Source of the DNA: Didymella arachidicola
Taxonomy: Eukaryota > Ascomycota > Dothideomycetes > Pleosporales > Didymellaceae
NCBI GenBank assembly: GCA_016630955.3
Contig: CM049985.1
Coordinates: 806,001-870,000, forward strand
Reading direction: 5' to 3'
Length of the DNA stretch: 64,000 bases
This document shows positions 24,316 to 35,700 of the stretch, in pieces. Below the pieces are notes generated by a model. The model ran no database searches. It had not been told where the DNA came from and saw only the letters and a list, made by a program, of their open reading frames with translations. The position numbers and the translations under genes were made by a program. Numbering within the stretch: position 1 is the first letter of the stretch; each line of letters opens with the position of its first letter.

Positions 24316-25368
24316 ATGTCCTTACAGCAAGAAAATCGCATCCGCAAGGTAGCCTTCGTCGGTGTAGGTACTGAACACTTTTCGAGCGTATAACCATCTT
24401 ACTGACGAGACAAGGCCTCTGGCCAAATTGGTTCAGCGATCCTAAGCTCGCTCCTCCAGATTAGCAATCAAGAAATCACCATCCTCACCCGCCCAGACAG
24501 TAAATCCACCTTCCCAACCTCATCCAACATCAACGTCGTCAAAGTCGACTACGATTCCGAATTGAGCCTCGTCTCCGCTCTTCGCGAACATGAATTCCTA
24601 ATCATCACGCTCTCGACTAGCGCCCCACCAACCCTCCACTCCGAAATCATCGCCGCAGCCGCAAAGGCCGGCGTCCAATGGATCATGCCCAACTACTGGG
24701 CATTCGCGATTGGGGAGCGCGGCGGTGGACTTACTAAAGACCCCCTCTTCGCCAGCTTTGCGAACTACATCAACGATGTACGCAACGTGTCTGTGCCCGA
24801 GGGCAGCGCAAAGCCGAGCTTCGTCGCGCTGGCGAACGGGTTCTGGTATGAGTTCAGTCTGGGGATGGGAGAGCCGTGGTTCGGGTTCGACATGAAGAAC
24901 CGCAAGGTGACGCTGTACGACGAGGGGATGACAAAGATTAATACGAGTACATGGGACTTGTGTGGCAAAGCGGTTACGTCGCTGCTGTCACTGCCTGTTA
25001 GTGGAGGTGACGGGAGGCCGGCTCTAGAAGACTGGAAGAACGATGCTCTTACTATCTCGAGCTTTTTGATTAGTCAAAGGGATATGTTAGATAGTCTCAA
25101 TCGGGTCCTTGGTACTTCGGATCAGGATTGGACGATCACGAAGCAGCCTGCTAAGGAAAGATTCCAGCAGGGTATGCAGAAGCTTCAAGAAGGGAACAGA
25201 CTTGGGTTTGCGCAGGCGATGTACGCGAGGTTGTTCTTTGGCGATGGTGGAGACTACGAAACAGGCTATGAGCTGGACAACGAGAGATTGAATCTGCTGC
25301 AGGAAGACTTGGATGAAGCAACGAAGCGTGCCGTGGATATGGTGAATGGGGGTTTCGGTATTCACTGA
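24316..25368 (+). CDS. NmrA-like / isoflavone-reductase-like NAD(P)-binding protein, 2 exons
   Basis: Model: 24316-24363, intron 24364-24414 (51 nt, GTAGGT donor), 24415-25368; 333 aa. Splicing creates the dinucleotide-binding motif VAFVGASGQIGSAIL at residues 12-26. This is followed by EITILTRPDSK and VDYDSELSLVSAL, the usual layout of the NmrA/PCBER branch of atypical short-chain dehydrogenases. PNYWAFAIGERGG occupies the region where relatives have an N-P-S-E-F/W-type motif. Family members are either NADPH-dependent reductases of phenolic compounds or redox-sensing regulators; sequence alone does not decide. It is probably cytosolic, with no signal peptide or membrane segment. The AA5 oxidase gene lies convergently 179 bp downstream. 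Confidence 0.85.
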
Positions 25369-25547
25369 ATATGGGAAGGCGCCAGTAAGAGTCACTGTCA
25401 GGATAATGTTTGCACATCTTGTTGGTACTCCATTACCATTGTTGAGTGTCACAGCCGGCTTGTACTCGGCTAGGTATATATATTATTGAATATTATGTGT
25501 ATTCATGGCGTACCGGCATGAGAAACGTAAGAGAGTGGACGAGGTAC

Positions 25548-27737
25548 CTAAGAGATGGTGACCTTCACTGTTCGTGCGATACTGGGGACACCAGCTGCGT
25601 TCAGTGTGAAAAGGTAGTAGTGCCCTGGAATGAGAACACCGCTGTCGTTGGGCAGAGTAGCCGTGTGCTGTGTTCCGCTAGAGGTGACGTTTGTCAATGG
25701 GACGCGCCTCTGATCGCTGTTGACAGAGTGCGTGACGCTGCCAATGCGAACAAGAACAAACTTGGGGTCGGCAGTGGAAGTGGTGATCTTGAGCTGGCCA
25801 CCAACCCTAACGCTAGTAGAGCTGAGTGCAGAAATTGTAGGACGTGCAGCAGCAGAGCCATCATTGTTGAACAGATAAGGAGGCGAGAAGGTCTGACCAT
25901 CAGCGTGATCAACAAGCTTGTTGCAGTTGACGGTGCTGCCGCCGATCTTAGCTGTGTAGCAGAGCCCTCCACCACCGCTGAAGACACGACCATCCGCAAG
26001 CAGAATGCTGACTGAGTGGTAGTTGCGAGGGACAGCTTCAGCTGCGAGGGTCTTCCAGGACTTCGTCGCGGGATTGAAGAGCTCAGCCTGGAGGATACCA
26101 TCGTCGTCGGTAAAGACTTTAGAGCGAGGCTGGCCCCCAGTGACAAGGACAGTACCATCAGGGAGTACGACAGCGTTGGAGAACCCACGAGCATACTCCA
26201 TGTCAGAGACACGCTCTACGGTAGCGGCCTGGCCATACTCGCCAATGCTGATCACGTGGGCGCGGTTGTTGGCGTCCGAGTCGGTGTAGTCGGGTGAACC
26301 TCCAGCAGTGAGGATCTTGCCAGGCTCGTACATGACCCAGATACCGCACATAGCATCATCGGTATCGCGTGTACCGGCCGCGATCTGGTCGCCGTTTCCG
26401 TTGGCACTGTACCAGTTCATAGCCTTGCTTGGACCTGCTTGGAAAATCGATCCATTCTTCCAACCAAACAACCAGGCGTGGTTGTCTTCGCGCCAGATAC
26501 CCTCGTGGTCAGTGGTGAGCAGAGGTCCGTTCTTGGCGCCCGGAAGTGCCTTCCACGAGTTACTCTTGGGGTCGAAAACTTCTCCATCCTTGCCCTGTCG
26601 TGGACCTGAGTAGGCGCCGCCAATAGTGAAGACACGACCATCGCTCAGTGTCGTACCTGTCTGGTATCCACGGGCCATGATCAGATCCGGAGCGGTAGTG
26701 AAGGTATTGGTGGACGGATTGTAGAAGCTGTTCTTCTTGGCGTCTGATCCACCCTGGATGAGGATGCGTCCATCTCCCAAAGCGCTGATGCCAGGGCAGA
26801 ACATGTCATGCTGAGTGTTGGCTACCGTACGGGCAGAGACGACACCACTATCGCATGTGGTTAGAATAAGGCTTCAATGATTTTGGTGATAAGACTTGCG
26901 TGTTAAAGTTGTAGTCCGCAAACTGAGTGCGACCACTCGCGCCTCCGAAAGCATCGGCACCCCAGCTCGAGAAAACCATCATTCGACTGGAAGAAGGGAA
27001 CTCTGGCACAATGTAGGCAGCCACTGGAATAACTGGCAGTCTGATCAAATCAGACCAGGCTCCATTCACAGCCGGAGCAGCATCGACGACTCGGCGGATC
27101 ACATCAAAACGCTTGTCTGTCGACCAGATCAACGTGTTTGACTTCGTATCTGCCTTGATATGGCACACCGATAGGAGCGAGTCAAACACCGCTTGCATAC
27201 AGTTGTTACGGTTCGAGCAACGCCAAGCACAATTCTCTGCCGTCGTCCTGTAAATGAGCTCCACAGTCTCACCCCGGAGGTCAGTATCAGGGCAGACCCT
27301 GAAGCTTTTCTATATGTTGTCAGCGGCGGCAGTTTTCGATGGAAAAGACCACTCACGCCTTCGTATGTGTACGTCGTCTCAGGGTATGGACATCTTGCAA
27401 TGTTGATCTGTTCGGCCTGGATAACATCGAAGCGTGCATTGGGTTGCCAATTCAGATTACCGGTACCCTTGATGTGGCAGGCTTTGGTCTGTGTATCATA
27501 AACAGCTTTGAAGCAGTTGATTGCTCTGTCGCAGAGCTGCGCACACGCTGTAGTTGAAACGACATTTTGTGTGACTGTTTGAGACTCTCCAATCAAGTCA
27601 GTGTCAGGGCAGACACGATATCTTATTCCCTGTGTTCCAGTGAAGACGGTATCAGTAACAGGGCATGCATTGATAGCAGCAGAACTTTGAAAAAGAAGGA
27701 AAGTAGAAAGAACGGCGATGGCGTTTGGGCGCAACAT
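25548..27737 (-). CDS. Secreted AA5-type copper radical oxidase with two PAN/Apple modules, 3 exons
   Basis: Model: exon 1 27737-27357, intron 27356-27310 (47 nt), exon 2 27309-26900, intron 26899-26848 (52 nt, GC donor GCAAGT and AG acceptor), exon 3 26847-25548; 696 aa. Residues 1-21 are a signal peptide. Two Cys-rich PAN/Apple-like modules follow (about 24-120 and 128-215), each ending RFDVI. The rest is a galactose-oxidase domain: the Cys-Tyr cofactor pair is Cys281 (DMFCPGIS) and Tyr325 (ARGYQ). Other copper ligands are Tyr540, His541 (RNYHSVS) and His637 (THSVNSDQRR). A C-terminal Ig-like domain closes the protein. Family members oxidise primary alcohols to aldehydes, releasing peroxide, outside the cell. 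The residue stacking over the cofactor, Trp290 in Fusarium galactose oxidase, is Tyr343 here, 18 residues after the cofactor Tyr as in the model enzyme. This suggests a non-galactose substrate. Confidence 0.92.
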
Positions 27738-29239
27738 CTTGAAATAAATTAAACGAGTGTAATGGCTGTGGACAAACAATTCATCTGCGTGGCGAACTGA
27801 AGCTTATGTAGCCCTCCCTTTCCTCTAGGTGCCTTGCCCAGGAGGTGGGGTCACTCCTTCGAAGACATTCATTGGATCGACAAGTAGCTCTGGCGGATGT
27901 TCGTGAGGTCCACAACTGGCGTTTTGCGAAGCGAATGTAGTCCGCGGTGCGGATCTCAGATGTCAACGACAGGCAGGCGCATGGAGCTCCTGTCGACCAG
28001 TATGGAGAACTGACTTGTGGACGGGACCCTTGTCCGGCCAACTCGAGCCTCAATCCACCCGACCATTGGGAAAGTACCGTAGAATCGCCTCCGATTGAGA
28101 ACCTACTAGTAGGGATGGAAAGTGCCTCTATAGACTGCAAGACGATTAAAGCGGGTCAGTCTAAACGGCTTACGTTAGTCGAATCTTCTTTTGGGTCACA
28201 GTGGTCTTTCGCTTGAACGAATTTGAACGGCATATCGAGGCTGAACCACAGCCACGATGTACTAGCCCTTCGTATGCTCGATACCAGTTTCTCAGGCTAT
28301 CGTTCCAGGTCTCTCCGGCTTGGCTTGATTGGTTGCGGCTTAGCTTGACGGAGCTTTATTTAGTTTGAGATCAAAAAAGGAGCGTCAAGCCAGGTCAGCA
28401 TTCCTTCGGCTGCTTCACAACCTGAACAAGCCTTGATAGCAACTTGCGAAGGCATCCCTTCATATGCACCGGTCTCTTCGAGAAAACATTCGGTCGTTGA
28501 TCAGGGTTTGACAATACGTTACCAATACTGCGCGCCGAATGCGAGGTGTGGAGCTCCAATACGAAACGCTAGTGGCATCCTTCGTGTCCCTCAAGAACAT
28601 GCAAACTCAAGTATTGGGCAACTTCAAATGTGCAACCGGTATTGAGACGAAAATCTTCGACTTGTGAGGGATTGCACGCTGACAGGTGGGCGTATCAGGA
28701 CAAGAACCTCTGCAACGGCCCTGGGCAGATGGAATACTTGCGGCACGCGGCAATGCAGGCCAAGCAGCCCCTGTGCCGCATCCTTCGAATCGGGCGCCGG
28801 ATCCAGGTATTGAATCTGTATCGGCTGTTGTTCCCATATACCTGGTAAGAGCTGAGTCGTGGCAGTGCAGAACCGTGGGTAAATATCGCAGTGATGACCC
28901 GCAGAAGACGACATTGGTTCATGCACGGTCGGGATCGGGCGTTCGAGCCGAGCGAGGCGTAGAGACAGGTAAGGGGAAGACCACACCTCCTGCAAGCACC
29001 TATCTCAGTGTCGGCCTTGCATACGATAGACCATGGCTGCATAGGTGAGTGAGTCGAGCCAGCAGTACGACGACTTACTTTCTTCTCTCAAGCAACAGTC
29101 AATACGGACGCATATTCCACTCTGCCATGGACCGCGACGAATGATCCAATAATCAAAGATGCTTGGAAGAAGACCGGAGTAGACTGTACGTGACAATCGA
29201 TGGTCGTAGGGCAGAGCAATACGATGTTCCAAGAACTCG
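27738..29239. other. Intergenic next to the transposon nest, no gene seen
   Basis: No supported gene. It holds the promoter of the copper oxidase gene and, further right, sequence adjoining the orphan transposon end at 29,240. Confidence 0.45.
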
Positions 29240-29268
29240 TAACGTGTTTTACAAGCGAGCCGCCCATA
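29240..29268 (+). repeat. 29-nt transposon-end-like sequence, repeated at 39,557-39,585
   Basis: The stretch TAACGTGTTTTACAAGCGAG continues to the TA at 29,267-29,268. The same 29 bases with two mismatches recur in direct orientation at 39,557-39,585. Its TAACGT start resembles the inverted repeats of element 3 in this nest, so it is probably the terminus of a further related family, cut by the insertion of element 1. Confidence 0.6.
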
Positions 29269-31412
29269 CCGTGTCCGTGCACTCAACGCGCGTGTTCAGT
29301 CAACGCGCGGCTTTGCACCCCAACAAGTACCTGCAAAACTAATGCTATAGAGCCACACACAAAGGCAACCATCACAAGAGTTTCTAGTAGAATACTCTGG
29401 ATACCTATGCGAAAATCCTATTCTATCTATATTTGCGCGGAAGCCTGATGTTGCGGCCTCTTGTGGACTGTTTGGGCGGAGGAGATGGGGAGCGTACGGC
29501 GGCGGCTGCACCGCCTACATCACTCATAGCACCACGATTCTGCTTCTTTCTTAGTGCTGCTTCCTGCGGAGCCTTTCGCTTGCCTCTAGCGGGCTTTTGT
29601 ATAGCTTTCGAGAGTCGCGAGCTGCCTTGTCCCGTTCTCTTTGAGCCTTGCGTCTGGCAACTTCTTTGGCCTTCTCAGCCTTGAGCCAGTCACGCTCGTC
29701 CTTCTCCCTTTCTCGTTGCTTCTGTTTATCCTCCTTATCTTTCTCCCTGAGAAGCTTTTTTGTATGCTGTAGCTCACGTCTAGTAACTTTCGCAGCTTCT
29801 AACTCCTCCTCATAGCGTTGCTGTGCTTCCCATCGTGCATCTGCCTCCCGCTTTGATGAAGGAGACCACCACTTCGCGCCACCATGCCACTCTATATCGC
29901 GAGCCATTAGCGGCAGAGCCCGCTGCTTATCCTTCACCCTCTCTTTCTCCGTTAGAATCTCTTTTGCGCCGTTGAGCTCGTACCTAAGCAGCGCATTCTG
30001 CACTGAGAGGTGATGGATGTACTGCTCTAGCGCCTCTCTAGCTACACGATCATTATCCTTTGTTGCGGACCGAAGCAGCGACTTTGCTTTTAGCCAAGAC
30101 GGCTCTCCAGTGCTAGGATCAAGTACTTGCTGCTCAGGCGTTGCTGGCCGTTCTGGGGTTGCTGTTTTGAACCTATCAAGGATAACGTTAGCGTTGGGTG
30201 GATGTATGCCGGTGGCGGAGAACGCCTTAACTATCAGCTGTTCAGTGAAGGTAGACGTCCAGGCCTTCCAGAACAAAGAGAAAAAATCGCTTTTCTTTGT
30301 TGGCGTCCATCCCTGGGTCTTCTGAGTGCGAAGATCAAGCTCATTGGCGTAGTTTTGAGCCAGAGGCTTGAAGCAGACTACGTCAAGTGGCTGCAGTGTG
30401 TGGGTGGCATGTGGGGGAAAGATCATCAGGAGAATCTTGTTGTTGTCGCAGTAGGTGATGAATTCTCTCGTTACATGGCTGCCGTGGCCGTCAATAATAA
30501 GCAACCTCCACTTTCTTCTGTTCTTAGGCTTAGTATAGCGATCGAACACTTGCTCAAGCCAGGTCAATCCAAGGTCGTTGTTCGTCCAGCCATTAGGTGA
30601 TGTAGTGAAGTGGACAGAATGCTGGTTTGGGTCTATTTCATGGACCCAGCTTGCCTGTACAGCTCTTCCAGTTGCGGCGTAGATGATGCCTGGCGGAAGA
30701 GCTGTACCATCGGCAGATATGCAAGCCAGAAGCGTCACCTACTTACGATTGCCATCGTGGAGTGACTGCCTGTACTGCTTCTTGCTGTAGAGTGTCTTAT
30801 CAAAGATCCTTTTAGACCTTCCCGTCACCCTAATAGCAAAGCCCTTCTTATCCATATTGTATGTTTGCTCAGGCTCCAGCTTATACTCCGCCATTTTATT
30901 GTGCAGAAGCTTAAAGTATAAGCGGTACTTGTCACCAGAATCAGCCTTGTGGCGGCTGCACTCTATAGGGGTTGTCCAGGCTGAAAGAAGCGTATCTTTG
31001 TTGCGGCTGAGGAAGCGGGTAACCCAGCTATCGCCAGGCTCTTTTCCAAGTATTGGGGTTGCAAAATTCTTAATCATTTGCCTTGTAGGCATAAGGTGTC
31101 GTTCTGTGAGTCCTCTGATATACTGCACAAGTTCTGCCTCGTCACGTGGATGCATGGCGCGCCGATTGAGTCCCTCGTCGGCTCGCGACGCATGAACGCC
31201 CTGATCTCTTCGCGACAGTGTAGAGCGCCACACCTTGTGTTTTTCGGCCAGCTTCGTGTACGAAGTATTCTTGTCTGAACCTGCTGCGTCTAAATCTGCA
31301 AGGGCAGCTTCAACTGACATGGTGGCGTTGAGTTATGGGGGCTGCAGAATGAAGATGGTATTTTGGTGCAGTGCGCGTTGACTGAACACGCGCGTTGAGT
31401 GCACGGACACGG
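29269..31412 (-). mobile_element. Element 1: pogo/Fot1-like Tc1-mariner transposon, 2,144 bp
   Basis: Bounded by near-perfect 41-nt inverted repeats (29,269-29,309 and 31,372-31,412, starting CCGTGTCCGTGCACTCAACG) and flanked on both sides by the dinucleotide TA (29,267-29,268 and 31,413-31,414), the target duplication of this superfamily. One transposase gene fills it on the minus strand. The repeats differ at only the innermost position compared, so the insertion looks young. Its right TA is also the left boundary of element 2. Confidence 0.92.
29551..31320 (-). pseudogene. Element 1 transposase, one premature TAG
   Basis: Read from the ATG at 31,320 this is one frame of 589 codons plus stop, interrupted only by TAG at 30,741-30,739 after codon 193. 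The order is a psq-type helix-turn-helix (about 20-38) and a CENP-B/Tc5 type helix-turn-helix (about 57-110). A DDE nuclease follows with Asp residues in NMDKKGF, LIIDGHGSHV and QPLDVVCF, then a long charged coiled-coil tail. The sister copy has Trp at the stop position (STEWITVIAC against NRK-stop-VTLLAC), so TGG became TAG. NMDKKGF is normally NMDEKGF; that Glu-to-Lys change is also a G-to-A transition. Both changes equal CpA to TpA on the other strand. Confidence 0.88.
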
Positions 31413-31567
31413 TAACGTGCACGGACAGCTCATGCCCGGAGACACCTCGTGCCCCGCCGAACACCATATCCACCACTTCAAAAGTGAGGCTATTAAGCCA
31501 CGTACAATCGCTATTATCATGAGATTCTGTAGAGGAGTTGTAATTAGATGCTTGCGATCAACCCGAA

Positions 31568-32302
31568 CTAATTATATTTACTCGGGAGCTTAATGTTGCG
31601 GCCACGTGATGTGACTTTAGGTGGAGCAGCAGATGGCTCATCTCGAGCTTGAACACCAGCGTGAGCAGCGCCAGCGCGTTTCTGACGCTTGTTACTTGAT
31701 GAGATTGCTTGCAAGGCTGGTCGCTTGCGTTTTTGAGCTTGTTGGATAGCTTTTTTCTGGTGTTGAGCTTCAACTTTGCGCGCGCGTTCAGCTGCTTTCT
31801 CAGCTCGCTCAACCTCCCTCATCTCTTTGAGCCTCTGCCTCTCCACACGCTTCTCCTCGAGCTCAACTTGACGCTGCAGTCGAGCCTCCTCGCGCTGCTT
31901 CTTGGCCCGTGCTTTTTGGAGTTTCTCCTCCATCTCATCTCGCTCCCGTACTGCTTCTCTAGCTCGAGCCTCACGCAGCTTGCGAGGAGACCAGTGGACC
32001 GCGCCACCGTGATACTCCTGGCGCTGTTGGAGGTCAAGAGCTTTGCCCTTCTTCTTATGCTTCTTTTTATGTTGAAGAGCCTCCTTTAAGCCCTCGTTTT
32101 CATGCTGTAAAAGCTCATACTGCACAGAGAGATGGTGAACGCTTGAGCGCAGCTTTCTTGCCTCATACTGATGGCTATCATTGACAGCAGCTCGTACTAA
32201 CCGATCGAGCTTTCTCCAGTCATGATCAGAGAGCCCTGACGATGAGCTTCTCTCAGCTTCTGGCGTGCTAGCAAATCTACGGAGGATAACGTTGGCATCC
32301 AT
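31568..32302 (-). pseudogene. Element 2 transposase, C-terminal part
   Basis: About 244 codons starting MDANVILRRFASTPEAERS, continuous with the motif that in element 1 reads GIHPPNANVILDRFKTATPE. Most of it is a Glu/Arg/Lys-rich coiled coil ending in a basic tail (SRGRNIKLPSKYN). It has no start of its own in the intact gene: the break point coincides with the LINE tail at 32,307. It contains no internal stop, so the only visible damage is the insertion. Confidence 0.85.
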
Positions 32303-32306
32303 CGGC

Positions 32307-32330
32307 TTGGTTGGTTGGTTGGTTGGTTGG
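32307..32330. repeat. Six-copy TTGG (CCAA on the LINE strand) tail
   Basis: TTGG is repeated exactly six times at the LINE 3-prime junction. Short simple-repeat tails in place of poly(A) are common in LINEs and mark where target-primed reverse transcription began. Confidence 0.9.
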
Positions 32331-32706
32331 TATTCATTTTTCGTCTAGTTGATGTGGAATAAGTCCATCATCTCGCCTCCCGAAGGGCATGTACGACGTG
32401 CTAAGCTATGGAATTACAGTGCTGATACACTACCTTAGAAAGCATTTCTTGCCTGCGCGGGTATTGTTACCATTTCAGAACTACAGCTCCCCGTCCAGTT
32501 GGGGAGGCTAAGCGATGTATGTATATTAGGGTAATTTCCTTGCATTCTGAGGCATATATGTGCCGTAGGAGAGAGAGAAAGAGAGATCGTATGAGTGGAG
32601 GGGGTGAAGGGGTGGAGAGGTGGAGGGGTGAAGAGTGTTGCATCGATTGTGCTGGACCTAGCAGAACTAGGTGCAGGTGTTTGCTGCTGTTGCAGGGCTG
32701 CAGGAG

Positions 32707-35700
32707 CTAGCGGGGGCAGATCTTGGTGAAGTACTGTGTAAGTTTGACAAAGGCGTCAAAGGCCTCTGGCTCCTTCACTAGTGCTGCAGTGTACGCTAGG
32801 CCATCAGCCTGGCTGGATGGTAGTATTAGTGGTCGCAGCGGCCATCTGCTAAAGCTCCCGCGGGTCTTGCGGCAGAGCACGAGGTGCTCTGGCGTCTTGT
32901 CGCGCCCGCATGAGCAGCTAAGGTTTGCATCCTTGTGATTGTACATTCGGTGATACCAGGCAAAGTCCCCATGCCTAGATTGGATGGAGAGGAGCCTGGC
33001 TAACGTGGCCCTTGGTAGGTCTAGTTCCCTTGGACTGCTGCGTGGTGCATAGTCCAAGTCCCAGCTCTTGTACCATTTCGAGAGCTTAGTCTTCTTGTCA
33101 GACCACCAGGTCTGTTGTGTGTGTCGCAGTGTCTTGCGGGCTATCGTCTTGATGCCTGAGAGTGTAGGCAGAGCGGCTTTTCCAGTCGGGGGTGAGGGGT
33201 GCTGGGCTTCTAGGTTGGCTAATCTGTCTGCTGCCTCGTTCCCCTCAATGTCTAGGTGTCCAGGGGCCCATTTGATAGAGACGTCGTGTGTCTCCATGGC
33301 GCCATGGCACTCCAGGAAAGCCCATTGAGAGGTAGGAGGTGCGTCGCCCCTGAGGCACCAGACCACTGAGGTGCTGTCTATGCACAGCCAGATTCGGCGG
33401 GTGCGGAGCTCTGGTTGCCTTACGGTATGCTGGAGGCCTCTCCATGCTCCTACTACTTCCGCGTCGAAGACGTGCGAGGTAGGGTTGAGTGACCCGCGTC
33501 CAGTGTGCAGTTGTTTTCCGTTCTGATACACTGCAAAGCCGTAGGTAACCCGCTTTTCTCCTTCCTTTGTGTACTGTTCAGAGCCATCTGAGAAGATAGT
33601 GACTTCTAGTGGTGAGAGCTGGGCCCACCATTCTTTAAAAGCCTTAGCTGCAGTCTTCTTGTCTAGGCTAAGCGTCGGGTCTGTTCGGCAGCCAGTCGAG
33701 TAGTGAGGGGCTGAGAGTGTAGTCCTGGGGGTCTCTGGTAGAAGAGATGCCATCTGTTGGACTTTCGTCTTGACTCGCTGGGGTTGTCCGGTTTTTACGC
33801 CCCTGTTTACGATAGGTACTGCTGTGCGCCTAGTGAGAGGGTGGTCTGCATCTGTAGTGCGCAGGTGGGTTGCAAATCTGAGTCTGGCTTCCTCGAGTGC
33901 CACTGCTGCCGGTAGCAGTCCGGCGTCTCGGAAGAGTGCAGCTATAGGGGTTGTTCTCCACGCTGGTAGGATGCCTCTTGCCGCTATGGCTAGTGTTTTG
34001 TCTATGGCAGCTATGTGCCACCCAATGTAAGCGCTGACCTCTTGTGGCCTGCCTGGTTTAAGTGTGTGTGGCTTTTTGGTGCGGCCTCTGTACCAGCATT
34101 CAGTTCCATACAGGAGTGATGGGTACACACAGGCAACAGTGGCCTTGCGGAGGGAGCTGGCTGGGGGTCCATAGGTAGTCCTAGCTAGGCTGCGAATGTG
34201 ATAGGCTACCTTGGCAGCTTTTGCCGTGCGCGTAGCTACATGCCGTCGGAAGGTGAGTCTGCGGTCAAACCACACGCCTAACCAGCGCAGGGCTGGCTGA
34301 CTGTGCTCTCCACCCGGGAGGATTGGATAGATCGTGAGCTGTTCATCTACGACGCAGGGAGGCGCATAGCTGCTCCGCTGTCTGGTCAGGTGGATCATTT
34401 CCTGCTTTTCTGGAGCAAAGGTAACCTTATTAGCCTCACCCCATGCTCTGATCTCCCTTAGGTCTTCTGCGAGGGGCTCGACATTGTCGTCCATAGAGTG
34501 TGAGGCCTGGTATAGACATATGTCGTCTGCGTACCCAAACCTCCGTTCAGTGTCCATGGATAGTAGCTCTGCCAGGTACAGTGTGTACAGGACGGGTGAG
34601 AGAGGCGACCCCTGGGGTGTGCCGCAGGCAACTGCGTAGCTAGGAGTGGTGACCTGGCCAAGGCGGACTTGCACCCTCCGGTCAGTTAGGAATGAGTCTA
34701 CAAAGAGGATCGTCCTTTGTGGCCAGCCCTGTTGGGCCATCCGATGCAACAGGCGGTTCTTCAGGAGAGCGTCAAACGCGCCTTGCACATCTAGGGTGAC
34801 CATAGTGACGTGCTTTCCAAGCACCCATGCTGCTTCAGTGTCGTGGGTGAACGCTGCAGTGAGGTCTGCTGCAGAGCGTTTTGGAAGCGCGCCGCCATGC
34901 TGGGGGCTGAGGATCTTGTGTGTCATGGCAGTCCATGCAATACGTCTAGCCACAGTTCGTTCGAGTCCCTTTCCAATACAAGACAGAAGCGCTATCGGTC
35001 TCCAGGAGCGGGGCGATGTCCGGTCTGTTTTCCCCACTTTCGGTATCATGGCTACCTCTGCAAGCTTCCATTGCGCCGGGAAGTGGTTGAGTTCAAGACA
35101 CCGCTGGAAGATCCTTCGTACGAGTTCCCCCACCTGAGTCCAGCAGGCGCGGAGTAGTCGCACTGTAGAGCGGTCAGTACCTGGTGATGTGCTTGACACC
35201 CCTATCGTGTTTCGCTCACACTCCTCAAGTGAGATGTGTGTGCTCCACGGGAGGGTGGCTGCAGCCTCCTGGTCTGGACGCTGTCCGAGGTCATCTTCTG
35301 CTGTGTAGCGGTTGAGAACTTCCTGTCTAAGTGCCTCTGCTTTCTCTAGGGGGTCTGATATCGTTCTGTTGTTCACTTCGAGGGGAGTGTCCTGGTTCTC
35401 TGGCGTGAGCTTGTGCCAGGCAATGATCTTGAACAGGTCCTTGTCGTCTCTAGCGTTATCGATGACGTGCCTCCAGTACTGCCTCTTGGCCTGTCGGACG
35501 GTAGTCTTGAAGGCCTGTCTCTCCTCTGGTAGACTGCCAGAGCAGAGCTGTCTAGCACGTTTGTAGGCCTGGTAGGCGGTCTTGCACTCCTCGGTCCACC
35601 ATGGTGCAGCGCGGCCTTCCTTGCGGTTGAGCTTGCCTGCTGCCTGTACAGAGTGCTGTATAGCCTCTGTGAGCAGCGTGACGCATTCTTCTAGCTGTGC

